The translations under genes and the position numbers were made by a program. The notes beneath the pieces are model-generated. The model had not been told where the DNA came from. It saw only the letters and a program-made list of their open reading frames with translations, and did not search any database. 64,000 nucleotides of DNA from Thelonectria olida (taxonomy: Eukaryota > Ascomycota > Sordariomycetes > Hypocreales > Nectriaceae): the NCBI GenBank assembly GCA_020736575.1, contig JAGPYM010000020.1:186001-250000 (forward strand). Reading direction: 5' to 3'. The first letter of the stretch is position 1; each line of letters starts with the position of its first letter. Below are positions 43,786-55,839 of the stretch, in pieces.

Positions 43786-44469
43786 TAATGCTGTCAGCGC
43801 GGACAGGTCCCTATCTGTGTGGTGCCATGGAGCCTCTTTTGCCTGAAACCCATCGATATCAGACGATAGACACAGCCCCCCCTCCCCCCAGAACCCAGGA
43901 TGGGAAATTGCGTTGTTGCTCTAATTAAGCGGAGTATTATACCCGACCGCGGAGAAACACGCACAGCAGCTGACCCCGCGGGGGAGAAAACATACGAGAC
44001 TCGCCCCGGTGAGGGACCCTGCCAATTCAGTCTCGTGTTTCTTGCAACTTCCAACGATGCCGATAGTTCCCGACCACGTGTTGTAACCTCCGCCGTGGGT
44101 CCTTTAGTTAACTATCTCGTCACGGAGCAAGCAGATTTTGCCATGACCAGCATAGGTCAGAGGTCGAATTCGTAGTCGAGATTGTGGAAAACGCTACAGG
44201 GACAAGGGCCATGATAGAGTTGGGACCAGGGTCTTTATTGACGCCTCTAACCAGGCCAAACCTGGGCTTATTGTGCATGTGAATAGGTGAGCATACCCAC
44301 TGTCTGTGAGCCTCCTCGGACTACCGGAAAACGTACTGCGTCGGACACGTCAGGGCCGTGAACAGGGTGGCCAGTCTGGAACTGCTATTCCACCCAACAA
44401 CAAAGCCATGTGCGATTCGGGGCGCCGGGGCTGCGAAGCCGGGTTCGATCAGTCGTTCGTGAGGCGTTA

Positions 44470-44925
44470 TCACAGAACGTGAGGAAGACAGGGGTTATCC
44501 AACAGCCTGATACGTATTCGAATCCGGAGCTGATAAATATTGCTCGATGATCTCGCCAGTTCGGCTAAAGAAGACTTGAAGGCCTCCACCAAGATTAGCC
44601 AGTTGGCTGGTTGGAGCACACCCTTATGGTCTTGGCCCAGAACAATACCAGACCCCTTCAGGTGCTGAATGCAGTCAGTATCTGCAGCAGGGTTTCGGTG
44701 AATTGCATAAAGGCACCGGTAATAAGCCCCATGGAGTAAAATGCAATCCTTCTGATGACTGTGCTCCATTTCTTCCGTCTTTTTAGCGCAAAAGAGGCTG
44801 TAGTCCTCCTGCACGACTCCGGAGCCGCATGTCTCTGAATTGCGGGGAGCTTTCAAGCCCATTCCGAGTGGACAAAAATGTGGTGAGCTAAATAACTCGA
44901 TGGAAGTAGTTTGCGTGAGAGCCAT
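44470..44925 (-). CDS. doubtful hypothetical protein, 151 aa
   Basis: An ATG-started frame (44925-44923) with mixed composition, several Cys and His residues, and a C-terminal LRIRIRIRLLDN stretch that looks low in complexity. I recognise no family. It stands alone in a gene-poor stretch, so it may be a remnant or chance. Confidence 0.15.
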   Translation of the reverse strand: MALTQTTSIELFSSPHFCPLGMGLKAPRNSETCGSGVVQEDYSLFCAKKTEEMEHSHQKDCILLHGAYYRCLYAIHRNPAADTDCIQHLKGSGIVLGQDHKGVLQPANWLILVEAFKSSLAELARSSSNIYQLRIRIRIRLLDNPCLPHVL

Positions 44926-47900
44926 TGCCGAGAGGAATGATGCGGGATGCTACCTCAAGCCCAATACAACCAACGGCATGACGCTCCATGCCGGGGTCCT
45001 GGAGTACCCAGGTATGACTCTTTGTTATGCGTTAAATGTGTTTCGTTTAAGATGCAGGCGATCCAGAAGAGCCATTGATTTGCTCCTCACTCGGTACCTT
45101 TGTGGCGGCCGAGCCGGCGGTCTAGTTTTGCTATTGTAGATCCCAATACGCCCGCCAGGTAGGATGGGAAGTGCCCCAGAACAGTAAAGCCAGGACGGGC
45201 AAGATTTCCAGTCCAAGTCCTAGCCTCTGTAGACGAGACTATTCATAGCAGTATATAAGTCACCAATCCAGATCGACGCCATAGTATTTACTATTGGGGT
45301 ATCCTCTAACAGTGACTGTCTCAGTGCGAGCGCAATGACATTGATAGCTGTCCAGGACGCCTTTTCTCGACCAACAGGAGATCAATACCAATCTTCTAGA
45401 AGACTTTTAGGCTCTCTTTTTGAAACAGAGACTTTGCGTGGTTAAATGCCTGGAAGTACATCGCAATCATCGGCTCGATCTCGTGTCTGGGTGGCAGGAG
45501 GAACATGCCGGTGTTATCCTCTCAGGTGTTTCTGGCGAGATGCTCAGAGCAGAACTGATTTCAATGTAGAGAGCGAAGATACAGTGCCATAGAAATGAAA
45601 TCAACTTGTAGGCCGGCTATCTCATTGATTAGATGATTCCTGGGGTCAATTCGCCAAAGTTGAGCCTTGATAGCTTGTAAGCGATCTTCGATCTCGAAGC
45701 GACGGTGATTCGAGCCATTAACATGCAAACAACACGGGCTTTTACGCCGGTACCATTTAGTGAAACCAGTACTTTCTCCGTAATTATTCACATGGTGCAT
45801 TTTATCGGGTGACAGCTGTTCACTAGGCTAAGGTTCTTTGCCAAGGGTGTGTATGTGGGGGCTCTTGAGGTTGGAAGATGACCAAACCTGAAAATCAGAC
45901 TGAAGTAGCCATGATTGAGCCGGGAGGATAAGAAAGGGTCACGGCCCTTTGACGGCTTCATTCTATAATCTGTTCAAGGTCAATAATGCGTAGCTTACTT
46001 ACCTATCTATATATACAAAATCGAATGCTCCAGGAGACTGTATGATTATCCTTCAATACCGTTACAGCTCCATGGATATTTACGACTACCTACTTGATTA
46101 AGTGAAACTAAGCTATCCTCAGCTTAGGTAACTAGAGGAAGAACTTCACTCTTCTTATCCGCCTATCCCAGCTATTTAAAACAACTATCAAAGTAAAAGA
46201 AGCCTGCTAATAGAGTCTAGCGGAGCTACTATCAGAGGTACCCAGTGGCTGTTAATAGATGCAACCTTGACCCAGCTTTTCACACCTCACAATAAGGTTC
46301 TCAATAAAGTTATCGCGATAATCGATAATAGATATCCCACTGCCTGGATCAACCTTGCTCAGTATCAAGACAACTTGGCAAGAAATACGCCATTTGTTGA
46401 CAGTAAAGTTCACCAATCGTGGAGACTCGCAATAACTATAGTCAGATGAGTAGGAGGGGATGCATTGCTGGTACCTAGGGTGGCAGGCCTACTACCGGCA
46501 CTGCTCCTCAAGAGGAGCCATTTCACATGGATATAGTCGCCGTCGTGTCGCCTGCGTTGTGCTCGGCCTGGTCCGTGGCCGTAAATAGGTTTGGCACCAT
46601 CTGCTTCTACCTATCCGAGAGTGCTGAAGAGAGTTTAGCTGGCGAATGCAGGTGGCTATGGTTCCACTCCTCCCTTTGCGCCCAGGATTGCTGAGACGAG
46701 GAGTCTCAAGGCACTCTTCACCCCTCAGGCATTCTTGGCGGTCTGCTTCATCATCTTTGGGCCGTTTTGTCTACATGCATGTTATGTGAAGCATTTCACC
46801 AGCTGCACAACCTTGGAGGAACTAAATTTCGTTCAGTAATTTCCACTAACAAGTTATCAATCTGTCAGTGCTGGTGGTACCTTGGAGACGATTGCCTACG
46901 GCATTTCAATTCCCGCCTTCATCATGACATGCGCTCTTGAGGTTCACCTTACAGGAAATCTCGTGAGGTAATTATTTTTAGAGATGAGGTATTCCCGACT
47001 AATCAGCCTCAGCTTCTTGCCCGCATTCTTCGCAATTCAGTCCACCTCCAGAACCACAGCCTCACCCGCGGGCGAGGTAGGTGAAAGCATCTTTCATGGC
47101 TGAGCCCTCGCTTTCAGACGAATGCGACTAACATTGAACTGTAGTGGCTCAATCATCTATCTAAAGTTAGCTAGCTTTCAGCATCGAAGGGCTGTTCCAT
47201 ACTTCAGCTCACTCACCGGAATCATTAGTTTCCTTGCTGCGCCCCGACATGCGTAAGTAAGCACACGTCCGCAATTGCCCCCCTCCGGATCCGAAAGTTT
47301 CAGAATTCGAGCTGACGAATGCTTCCTTTCAGCCGTTCATTTTCGGATGAATGGATCCTGCATGGACTGGGAACATGGCGATCTGGGGCCTCCGCATCTT
47401 CACGGTGGTTCTGGGGTGTTTCATAGTTGTATCTGAGACATATACTACCATGCAGAGCAATATAGATGCGTGCGGTTCGGGTGCTATCGGGAATGCCTTT
47501 GCATATTTGCAGGAAGATTGCGGGTCAAATATAGAGAGGATGCCATAATGGGGATGTGGAAGCGCCCGCTCAAATCTGAACACGGTGAAGCCCACGAGTC
47601 AACAACTCGGTGAATTCTCTCTCCCTCTCTGCACAAATGTGATAGCAGTTATGAGGAAGTGGAATATGGTCTGGGGCTGAATTGGGAGTCAAGGTCGTGC
47701 CAGCAGTTGGGAATCACTTGATCCCAGCCTTGGAGAGCTAGAGCACATGGCAACGTCCTTCCATCAGATATAGGCTATTTCGTGCGTCATAATCGTTCTT
47801 CGCAAGTGAGTTGACAGGTACGGTTTATTTGATTTGTCTAAATGTTCGCAGGCATGCAGGCTGAGGTGGGCTGACTGGCAGTCTGCCTACCGCCCTGCTC

Positions 47901-49457
47901 GCTGGCAGGCAACTCGACCCATAACCACATACGTCTCAAAACTACGGAAAGTGTGCATACATTTGTGTTGCCCACACCGACGTGTCATCTGAGCACTGAC
48001 CACAGGACATGGACATAGAATGAGGAGAAATGACAAGGGCCTCAGTTTGACGTCAGAAACGCCATGACCAGTTATAGCCTGTCGATGACCACGACAGGGA
48101 GCATATCAATCTGACACTTGGGCAGACCCTGATCATGGGGCCGCCTTAACGAGACATTTCTTCGGAGTAAAGAGAGGAGAAAGCCCAAAATGAGGCCTTC
48201 CAAGTCTCAATTAAATAGCTGCATGAAGTAGGCGCTGCTTGAATGACACATATTCACAGAGCCGTGCCAATTGCCACGCCCAGCCCAGCATAGCCAGGGC
48301 ACATTAATATACTGCCCATGTAGGCAGTGCCATTATCTACTACAACTGAGGGGTTCCAAATATTTCAAGGGGAGAAATCTGTCAACGAGAACGGGGGCCT
48401 TGCGAAGAATATATAAACGAAGAAAGTGGGGGACACCTGACCGCCGGGAGTTCATCAAGTGCCGAATGGCCGCAATGGAACGGGATCTGCCAATGGCTTA
48501 CTTGCAGCAGCTTGAAAGTTAGGGTTGAATACGATACGCTAGGGCTGATCAGGGCGAAGGGGCGGTAGGACTCAACTGACGGGCAACCCGTGACGGGACT
48601 TGCGGGACGTGGCCGTGATCATGGCCGTGGTCATGGTCGTGGTGTCATCGTCATGATCACAGCATGGGGCTGAAGTCTTTCAATCTGCTGTGCAATTGCG
48701 CACAGCATTTTCCAGAATAGAGTGTGCCTTGAATAGAAGGCCTTTCGAAGGATGCAAGGGTGCCCTCCATCAAGGATCCCATCTCAAGGAGTCAAGATTC
48801 CTCCCGAGCCCTCAGGTTGTGTCAAGTGGGGGCGGTAAGTAGAATATCGAATGACGTTGGGTCAGCTTTTCGGCGAGGCCCCCCTGATACATATTGTACG
48901 GAAGTGCGTTAGGGCAAACGTCCGAATTAAGATAAACTGCTACATTGGACGAGGTCCAGACCGGTCATGAACGCTCCAGTGAAGCCGTGAGACACGAACA
49001 GAAGGGAAGCAGATGGGTGCGGTCCGTGCGCCATTCACAATTGTGAGAGAATGACGATTGGCTGACGTTGATCGGCTCCATATTTCACGCTGCGTGATTG
49101 GACAAATTAGGCGAAACCGCAGATTTGGCGGAACTTGGAGTGAGGGAAGAGACGGCAAGAGCACAGGTGTGCTCGTGCTCTTTGCGAATGAGCAAGTGGC
49201 TTTTGAGACAGGAGCACAAATGCGAGTGGGGCACATCACAAAGGGCCCTGCCTAGATTGGAAGAGTCAGCGGGGCTTGCGCCACCAACATCCTTCGAGCA
49301 ACACCGCAAAATCGAAACTCAGAACTTCAGCCTTCGCGATTGCGAACGATATCATGTACGTTAATCGTTATAAAGATCCCCCTCCCATTGCAATTGAGGA
49401 CACTCCTGCAGGGGTTTCCACGCTGCCATGCGTTCCTGTCATTAATATCAAATAACA
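44926..49457. other. gene-poor region with decayed coding scraps
   Basis: About 4.5 kb without a gene I can support. AT-rich DNA at roughly 45990-46450 has many stops. At 46640-46830 and 46880-46970 there are open stretches with hydrophobic character (such as FLAVCFIIFGPFCLHACYVKHF) separated by stops and intron-like signals, probably remains of a membrane-protein gene. A GTGG/CATGG-rich simple tract lies at about 48605-48662. I found no terminal repeats or transposase, so I do not call a mobile element. Confidence 0.4.
48605..48662. repeat. low-complexity CATGG/GTGG tract
   Basis: An imperfect short-period repeat (units like catggccgtgg and catggtcgtgg) within gene-poor DNA. No function inferred. 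Confidence 0.4.
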
Positions 49458-50537
49458 ATGGCACCTCGGTACCAAAGCAATGTTTATCATCTTCCTCACA
49501 GGCCAGCCGCGTCGTCAAGCCCTTCCACCGACGGCCTATCGCAAACATCGCCCGCCGCTCAACTCTCAGGGACGAAGCGGAGCAGATCCGGGCGTCCAAT
49601 AGCATCTACCCCGTCTCCCAGCCCGATCCGACGCAACGGAATCCCGCGCCATCGCTGCAAAGACTCTTTCTCTTCGACTGGCACGGTTGCAACTCCTTCT
49701 ACCAGCAGCGACTCCGATTCCGACTGGAGCGCGAGCAGCGAGGAAGAGTACATTCTCCCTCCCACTCATGAGTTCCAGGCTGTACGGCCTGATCTCCAGT
49801 TGTTCTCTTACACATGCGCCCACAAGTGGAAGGCCCAGGCAAACTATGGCCCTCCACCAGAGGACAGACTGCCACCTCGCAAGCGAGCCAGAACCACTGG
49901 AAGGCAACCCCGATCGGCATGCATCAAGCAGGACGAGGATCCCAATGATTCTCAACTCGTTGTCATCTCTCACCACGATGGGTACTTCCATCTTGCGTGT
50001 CCGTTCTACGTCTTCAACAGGACCAAGTACAGACGATGTCTCCTGCAGCACGATCTGCAGTCCATCGAGGCTGTGATCGATCATCTATGCAGCCATCATA
50101 TGGAGCCTCCATGCTGTGCGATGTGCTTCCGGGTATTCGACAAAGCGAGGGATCGCGATGAGCACATGTCCAAGAGGACGTGCGAGTTCCGCGATCCGGT
50201 GGAGATTGACGGGCTCGATTTGTACCAAAAGGAAAAGTTGTCAGGGCGTGATCGTGTGCATTTAGGCGAGAAGAAGCGCTGGTACCGCATCTGGAAGACT
50301 GTGTTTCCCGGCACTGCACCTCCTCATTCTCCCTACCTCGACAGAGGGATCGGGTTGGAGATGTCCATGGTTCGAGACTACTGGACAACCAACGGCCGAG
50401 ACTGCGTGTGGCAGTATCTGACGAAACGTGGGCTTCTTCGCCATCACCGGCAGGACGAGGGGAGAGCACTGGCTGCTCTAGGAAAACTAGCTCTGCTTGA
50501 TCTTTTGACTCGGTCCCTAAAGGAGCATGATGTCTGA
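49458..50537 (+). CDS. uncharacterised fungal bipartite zinc-finger protein, paralogue 1
   Basis: A single exon encodes 359 aa. The N-terminal 150 residues are Ser/Pro-rich and probably disordered, with basic patches (KRSRSGRP, RKRARTTGRQPR) that could be nuclear signals. Residues 181-242 hold a metal-binding pattern shared with two neighbours: C-x12-C-x14-H-x4-H-x5-C-x2-C-x12-H-x5-C, starting ACPFYVFN. A linker and a second shared block follow (KKRWYRIWKTVFPGTAPPHSPYL), then an amphipathic tail. The first half resembles an unusual C2H2 finger and the second a C2HC finger. Such proteins are common and uncharacterised in Fusarium-like fungi. DNA or RNA binding is possible but unproven. The ATG at 49458 is well placed and the frame has no intron. 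Confidence 0.85.
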   Translation: MAPRYQSNVYHLPHRPAASSSPSTDGLSQTSPAAQLSGTKRSRSGRPIASTPSPSPIRRNGIPRHRCKDSFSSTGTVATPSTSSDSDSDWSASSEEEYILPPTHEFQAVRPDLQLFSYTCAHKWKAQANYGPPPEDRLPPRKRARTTGRQPRSACIKQDEDPNDSQLVVISHHDGYFHLACPFYVFNRTKYRRCLLQHDLQSIEAVIDHLCSHHMEPPCCAMCFRVFDKARDRDEHMSKRTCEFRDPVEIDGLDLYQKEKLSGRDRVHLGEKKRWYRIWKTVFPGTAPPHSPYLDRGIGLEMSMVRDYWTTNGRDCVWQYLTKRGLLRHHRQDEGRALAALGKLALLDLLTRSLKEHDV

Positions 50538-51096
50538 GGTTGGAATGAGAGCTGCGGCTGACTCGGGAACCTTTTTATGACGCGACGAACATGAACAACG
50601 AATAACGGCGTTTTCAACTTCTGAGGGGATACTGTTTGTGCTCTTTTGTTATTATAGATCTTTTTATTACTATTGGGTCAGTTTAATTAGATACCTATTT
50701 AGAAGAAGGGATCATTCCATTTAGCGACTCTCTTAGCAATATTGAACATGTCGAAAGAGGGAACTAATAAATAAACAAACATAATTGTCTTATTAAAAAT
50801 GACTACCGTGCCCAAGAGTTGGAAAAAATATGATGACTCGTCGTGAAATCAGAACATCATCATCGACAATGAACACATACGATGCTCCACATGAGTAGGT
50901 GTTGCTATATGTCTGTGTGCAAGTTTATCCAATCTAACGCCTTTATACCCATCAAAACGCCTGGCCAAAACCCAGACGCAGAATCATGACATCGTCACCA
51001 AACCCCCGATGCAGGATCATAGCATCGTAAAAAAAACAAAGAAAAGATGCTTCGGTAAGGACAGGCTTTTCTTGTAGTCGCGGGGGGCAAGGGGTG
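50538..51096. other. intergenic between convergent paralogues
   Basis: AT-rich 3' flanks of paralogues 1 and 2. A direct repeat is visible near 50965-51025 (cccagacgcagaatcatgac and cccgatgcaggatcatagc, each followed by atcgt). No gene. Confidence 0.45.
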
Positions 51097-53593
51097 TCAT
51101 ACCGGCCCTCGCGCGTGCTGATTCCCAAGGACTCGAGGGTCGATGGTGCCAGCTGGAGCGCTTCTCGTCTCTGGCGGAACATTCGACCTGGGCGCGTTGG
51201 CGCCATCTCCGACATTACCAGGCGCAACGAGGACGGCCGTCCCAGTACCGTCACCTTCCTCTGTCGTCAAATACTCATCGATCAGCGCATTAGATAAGGG
51301 AAGGTCATTGGATAATCCGAAGTCGAAGTCATCCCAATTGTCTTGACTTGAGAAGGCATCGTCGAAATCCCAAGGCTCTGGATATACAGTATTACGCCCG
51401 GGCGCCAAGTCTCCTGGAAATGGCGTGGGGGAGAGCTCTGTAATGTTGACAAGCGGCATCAGTGGGGGGTCATTAGGCAGCGGGGGGGCTGATGTTGTCG
51501 GCCGAATGCCTGGTGTCGCAAAACCTTGGGATGAGGGCGGGTTGTTCTCAACATGCTGCGCCCGTCTCCGTTCTGGTGTTGGAATTGGCGGGGCAAACGA
51601 ATCGGGGACACGGGGTGGCCTGCTCGTGGAGGGAACAGAGTACGGAGAGTTTGGCATTGGTGGCGTGGATATGTTCATTACGGTCGCCACGTTTGGGACG
51701 AAGTGGTCGCTAGCGGGGAACAATGACGGAGGGTTCGGCGCGGAGCTGGGACGGGAGGGGCCGCCTACGACTGGAGAAGATACTTGAGGGGCCGGTGAGT
51801 TCGGATCCTTCAGCGGGGTTGGCCGGTTCCGAGGGCCGGGCACAGGGCGGGGACCATGGCCAGAAGGGGGCGGGCGATGAGTACGGCTGGGGCCCGGGTC
51901 CGGCGGAACGGATGGTCCTGGCGCGGCATTGGTGGATGAGGACGGAATGACTGGAGACGGCTCCGTAGGACCAGGTACGGCAGTTTGACTACCGCGGTTA
52001 CGAGACCGTCGGAAGCGAGGCGGTGAGTCGACGGTCGCGTCGAGTAGGATGTCAGCGATCTCTGCGGCGTTCAGTCTCTCCCCCGGAGGCCGTGAGTCCA
52101 GCCAGGCTTGTAATGCAGGTACTCCATTGCGACGGAAGAGGGTGCGAGGATCAACGATGGTGTCCTGAACATAAGGCGACTCGGGCAACTCATGGTCGGC
52201 GAAAAAGGTCCTCCACATCCAATTAAATTTGTCCCGGTCACCAAATCCCTTCGGCTCTTTCTTGAACTCCTTTGCCTTGAAGATGTCCCGTTCAGTCGAG
52301 TCCAAATTGTCCACCGAAGGGGCTGGATCGGCAGATGAGCAGCCGACACGAATGTGGGCCGCCCACGGCGCCATTTGTTTCCATTCCGTGCCGCAAGTCT
52401 TACAGTAATGTTGGCCCTCGAAGGTGTGGCATCGGAGCATGTGAAGCTTAACATCGCTGTACCGCTTCATAGTATATTTCCCCAAGCATCGCCAGTGCCG
52501 CACCGGATCAAGGAGAAAGAATGGGCAGGCCCAGAACTGGTCGCACGGGTCTTTGGGCGGATTGTAATGGCCGTTGCCCAGGCCGTTGCCCTTTCTATCC
52601 TCGTCGCGGTCTCCGTGGTCATCAGGGTCGAAGTTGCTGCCATAGCCCAGCCCTCGAGGCTTCTTCCTATTGACACCCGTTGAGCCGTCTTTCCCGTATG
52701 CCCGTTTTTGGCCAAAGGCGGTCGGGGCAGGTGAGTGCTGGGTCCCAAAGCCAACGATGCCGGCGACGTCCCAGACACCAACGACGTTGCAGGTGCCGAC
52801 GACGTTCCGGAACAGGGCACTGTGCTTCTCGGTCCAGGGCAGCAGGTACTGGACGTGCGCGTGGATAAAGATGCTAATAGCGTGTGGTGGGGTCTGCTGC
52901 GGCAGGGCCAACTCGACTCGACGGACCTCAGACGGATCATCTCCTCTTTGATAGCAGAGGGTAGTCGAAGAAATGACGTGGCGGTCTTGCGACGTGGCGA
53001 GGGCGAGATGTTTAACCGACCATGAGAGGGCGTATCGGGAGATGAGGCGGGAGAGCGCATGAGGGAAGTTTCCAAGGTTCAGGCTCTTTCCGTAAGCTGG
53101 CGAAGCTGTTAGTGCATGTTAAGATTTGCCTGTGCGGGCCCCCCCCAGTTCGACGGATCTTATCAAAACTGGGGCCGGGGGAGCATCGCCTACCTTCAAC
53201 GGCTGTGTGGCCAGCGCCTTCACCACCTGTAGCGGCGTCTCCAGCGACGCAAATCCAGAAGGTGGCGCTGAGAAAGTACGAGCTCAGACGAAAGACTGGA
53301 AAGACCGAGTCGACCACCTCCTTCCCTTTCCTTTTGTCGCTGATTTCCCTCATCCACATCATCTTCTGCAGCGCGCGTTCTCGTCGTTTTCGTTTCTTCT
53401 CGTCGTCCCGTTGCAAGCGGCGTCGGTCGCCTCGGTTTCGGACGGGTCGGGAGGCTTGGGACGCAAACTTTACAGGTTGAAGCAAACACAAAACACGAGG
53501 CACAAGTTCCGTCCAGCAGGGATAAAAGAAGGCCATGTATGAATAGAGACGGAAGCAAGTTCCTAACAGAACAAAGAGCCCTTCGAAGCCCAT
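51097..53593 (-). CDS. uncharacterised fungal bipartite zinc-finger protein, paralogue 2 (long form)
   Basis: The proposed model has two exons, 53593-53194 and 53105-51097, giving 802 aa. Exon 2 is solid. Its first 65 codons (from GKSLNLGNFPHALSRL) have strong fungal wobble bias but no ATG, so an upstream exon is needed. The exon 1 given here fits by phase and splice sites but is less sure. Residues 327-389 carry C-x12-C-x14-H-x4-H-x7-C-x2-C-x12-H-x4-C, beginning ACPFFLLD. The second shared block is FNWMWRTFFADHELPESPYV. The last 300 residues are Pro/Ser-rich and end in an acidic part (FDDAFSSQDNWDDFDFG) that resembles an activation domain. An activator role is inference. It is convergent with paralogue 1. 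Confidence 0.75.
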
Positions 53594-54497
53594 TGTGAAG
53601 ATGCCGAATCGGAGTGAAGAGAAGGGAATGAGAGAGATGGGGAAATGATGGTCTTTCTTTGACGGACAAGTAAGAGTCTTGTCCTTGACGAGTTCGTTTC
53701 CAACGGGTTTGGGCCGCCCTTTGTGTCTGGCGCCAGTAGGGTAAGGCTTACCATCTGGCGAACAACTTTTTGGTGTCGCACAATTGCTTGAGGGATGGGG
53801 CATCCATTGAGCGACGCAGCCACTCAGGACTCATTCACATTTGTGACGAAGGGGTCTGTGGTGTTCACCCCCAGGCGTTGGTCTATATGGTTGCCTGAAG
53901 CGGACGGTTCGCAATTGAGAGAGCGATCTAATTGGCTTAATTCCCATGAGCAACGTCCCTTCAACGACAGGTTGCCTCCGAGGCTTTCCCAGCTGGAAGC
54001 TCAAGGAGGCGCAGATACGAATCAGCCTCCTATCATTCAATCACACAGGGTACCTGTCTGAAGACGTTATTCAGCCTTGGTGGGGTTTTATGAAGTTGGT
54101 TCGTTTGGTTTGGTTTGTTTTGTTTTGTGTTATTCTAGGTTGACAACGCCATGCGACTAAATCACAGACGGGAAATTAAGCCCTTGCTCGCATTTGCGCA
54201 CTGGGACTTCAGAATGAGTTGGAGAAGAGCAGCCGCCAGCGCATCTAGAGTCGCAAATTCCTGTGCGTAGCAACTGCGCAGAGCAATTGCGCAGAGCAAT
54301 TGTGTCTGCGCTTTTGTGAGAATATGGCTTCATTACCGAGAGTATCTAGGTATAAGTTAATTCGTTTCGTGCCGGTTCATTACTGGTAATGTTGAATCAT
54401 CTTCCAATCATCGCGAACTACCCTGCACCACAACGAACCCACGCCATTTCAGAAAATCAACACTTTACGACATTTTCTGCCCCAATTAGGAATAGAC
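53594..54497. other. upstream region of paralogue 2
   Basis: The coding frame of paralogue 2 stays open to an ATG at 53803, so its first exon could begin there. Beyond that I see only a T/G-rich tract near 54096-54130 and a 13-bp tandem repeat near 54275. Confidence 0.4.
54275..54302. repeat. 13-bp tandem repeat, two copies
   Basis: The unit tgcgcagagcaat appears twice in direct succession, with a degenerate copy just before. It lies in non-coding DNA about 200 bp upstream of the 58-aa gene. Confidence 0.5.
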
Positions 54498-54735
54498 ATG
54501 CCTCAGTTTACGCAGACGTATGTTTTAAGCTCTCATTTTTCATGTACAATATGCGCAACTAACCTCCATTGTTTCTAGCCCGCCACAGAGCCAAGATCCT
54601 CTGAGTGACATCCGCATTCAGTCTTGGCTGTCGGATAGAGGCCTCGATATTCAGGGCAGGTTGGCGATGGGCGGCAGCACACCCGCGCCCGCACCACCAC
54701 AACCCCAGCAGGGCCAGGCTGGAAAGAAAAAATGA
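54498..54735 (+). CDS. predicted 58-aa polar protein
   Basis: The gene has two exons, 54498-54517 and 54579-54735, joined across a 61-nt intron (GTATGT...TTCTAG with a CTAAC branch-like site). The product starts MPQFTQTPPQSQDPLSDIRI, continues QSWLSDRGLDIQGRLAMGG and ends with a Pro/Gln tail and GKKK. The middle looks like one short amphipathic helix. I do not recognise a family, but the splice signals, the stop and the compact content are good. It lies between two bipartite zinc-finger paralogues. The open frame on the opposite strand is a shadow. Confidence 0.5.
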
Positions 54736-55839
54736 AGATGGGATCTGATTGATTAGGAGATTGGGCATTTGGCGTTGGAGTTGGAGGAACTGCAAGCTGT
54801 CAGCCTTCGGAGCTGCGCCACTTTGAGGATGACGACTGTTTGCTCGCCACCCTTGGCTTGAAGCTGGGGGCGGGCCGACACAGCGAGGCGTTGGGCGTTA
54901 AATTACCCCTTGGTTGCCTTTTTACATATTGGACAGAGAGTTTACCACCGATTCATGCACAATCTGGTTGCCTTAATTGTCCATTCCTATTGTGGGCTCG
55001 CCGACTCGTATCGGCTATGTCACGGGTGGGAAGTAGACGGAAGCATTTCGCACTGTACCGTGTCGCAGAGCGGGCCTTGGGTTTGAGATGATATCTTGTT
55101 TTTCAATTCAATGACATGGCTGCCTATACGCCTCTTGAAAAATGATGCTAGTGAATCGACGAATCTATTTAACGGTTCCCAAGTGCTACTTTCATGAAAA
55201 TCTTGCCATAAAGATCTGTAAATGCGCATGAATTGCTCGGCACTTGGCGCAGCTCTCTTCGGTATGAGTAAACGCAAGAATGGAGGTTTCTTGGGGTGCG
55301 TGGTCGGGTGATGTCATGGGCTTCATACAAACACACCTCCCCGTCGAGACGCCCCCTCCTTTACACCCTTAGGCACAATTGCCCAAAAAACAGTAAAACC
55401 GGCGCCGTCGCTGCTGCCTTGATATGCGGCTCTGCTGATTCGATTTTCGCCCGACTCGGTGACTGGTCTCGATTGCTTCCAAATTCTCTCTTCCCTTGAC
55501 AGCGCATTTGTTATTGTTTGCAATTACAGCCCCCAACTGACCGAAACTACTTCTCGAGACTCATGGTGGATTTGCGAAATCCGTAAGACAAAACAAACTC
55601 ACGACTTGGCTACTCGCCGCGTGAAAATCAGACCGCATGTTCTGGATCTCGCACCATTGCCTACATACGTGAATGCTCGCCCCGAACCATCGGCCCTGGA
55701 GCTACTAATACCTGATCAGAACTCACCATAGCTGCCCAAACCGCTACATCGTTCCCTGCTAACGACGGGATCCCCTCGACAAACTACGCCGCTCTAGCAT
55801 ACGTGGCTCGGACCTGACTCCCCCGAGCCGATCGCTCAT
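54736..55839. other. upstream region of paralogue 3
   Basis: About 1.1 kb without a supported gene. Small frames on both strands have no recognisable content. Confidence 0.5.

Noticed and set aside
44441..44450. GGGTTCGATC, like the T-loop of a tRNA
   Set aside because: The flanking bases do not pair into a T-arm and no acceptor or anticodon arm can be folded around it.
46267..46449. 60-codon frame in AT-rich DNA as a transposase remnant
   Set aside because: It has no transposase motif, no terminal inverted repeats and no target-site duplication that I could see.
52467..53075. Alternative 202-codon minus-strand frame over the start of paralogue 2
   Set aside because: Its wobble bases are mixed, while the overlapping frame has strong C bias and continues directly into the zinc-finger protein.
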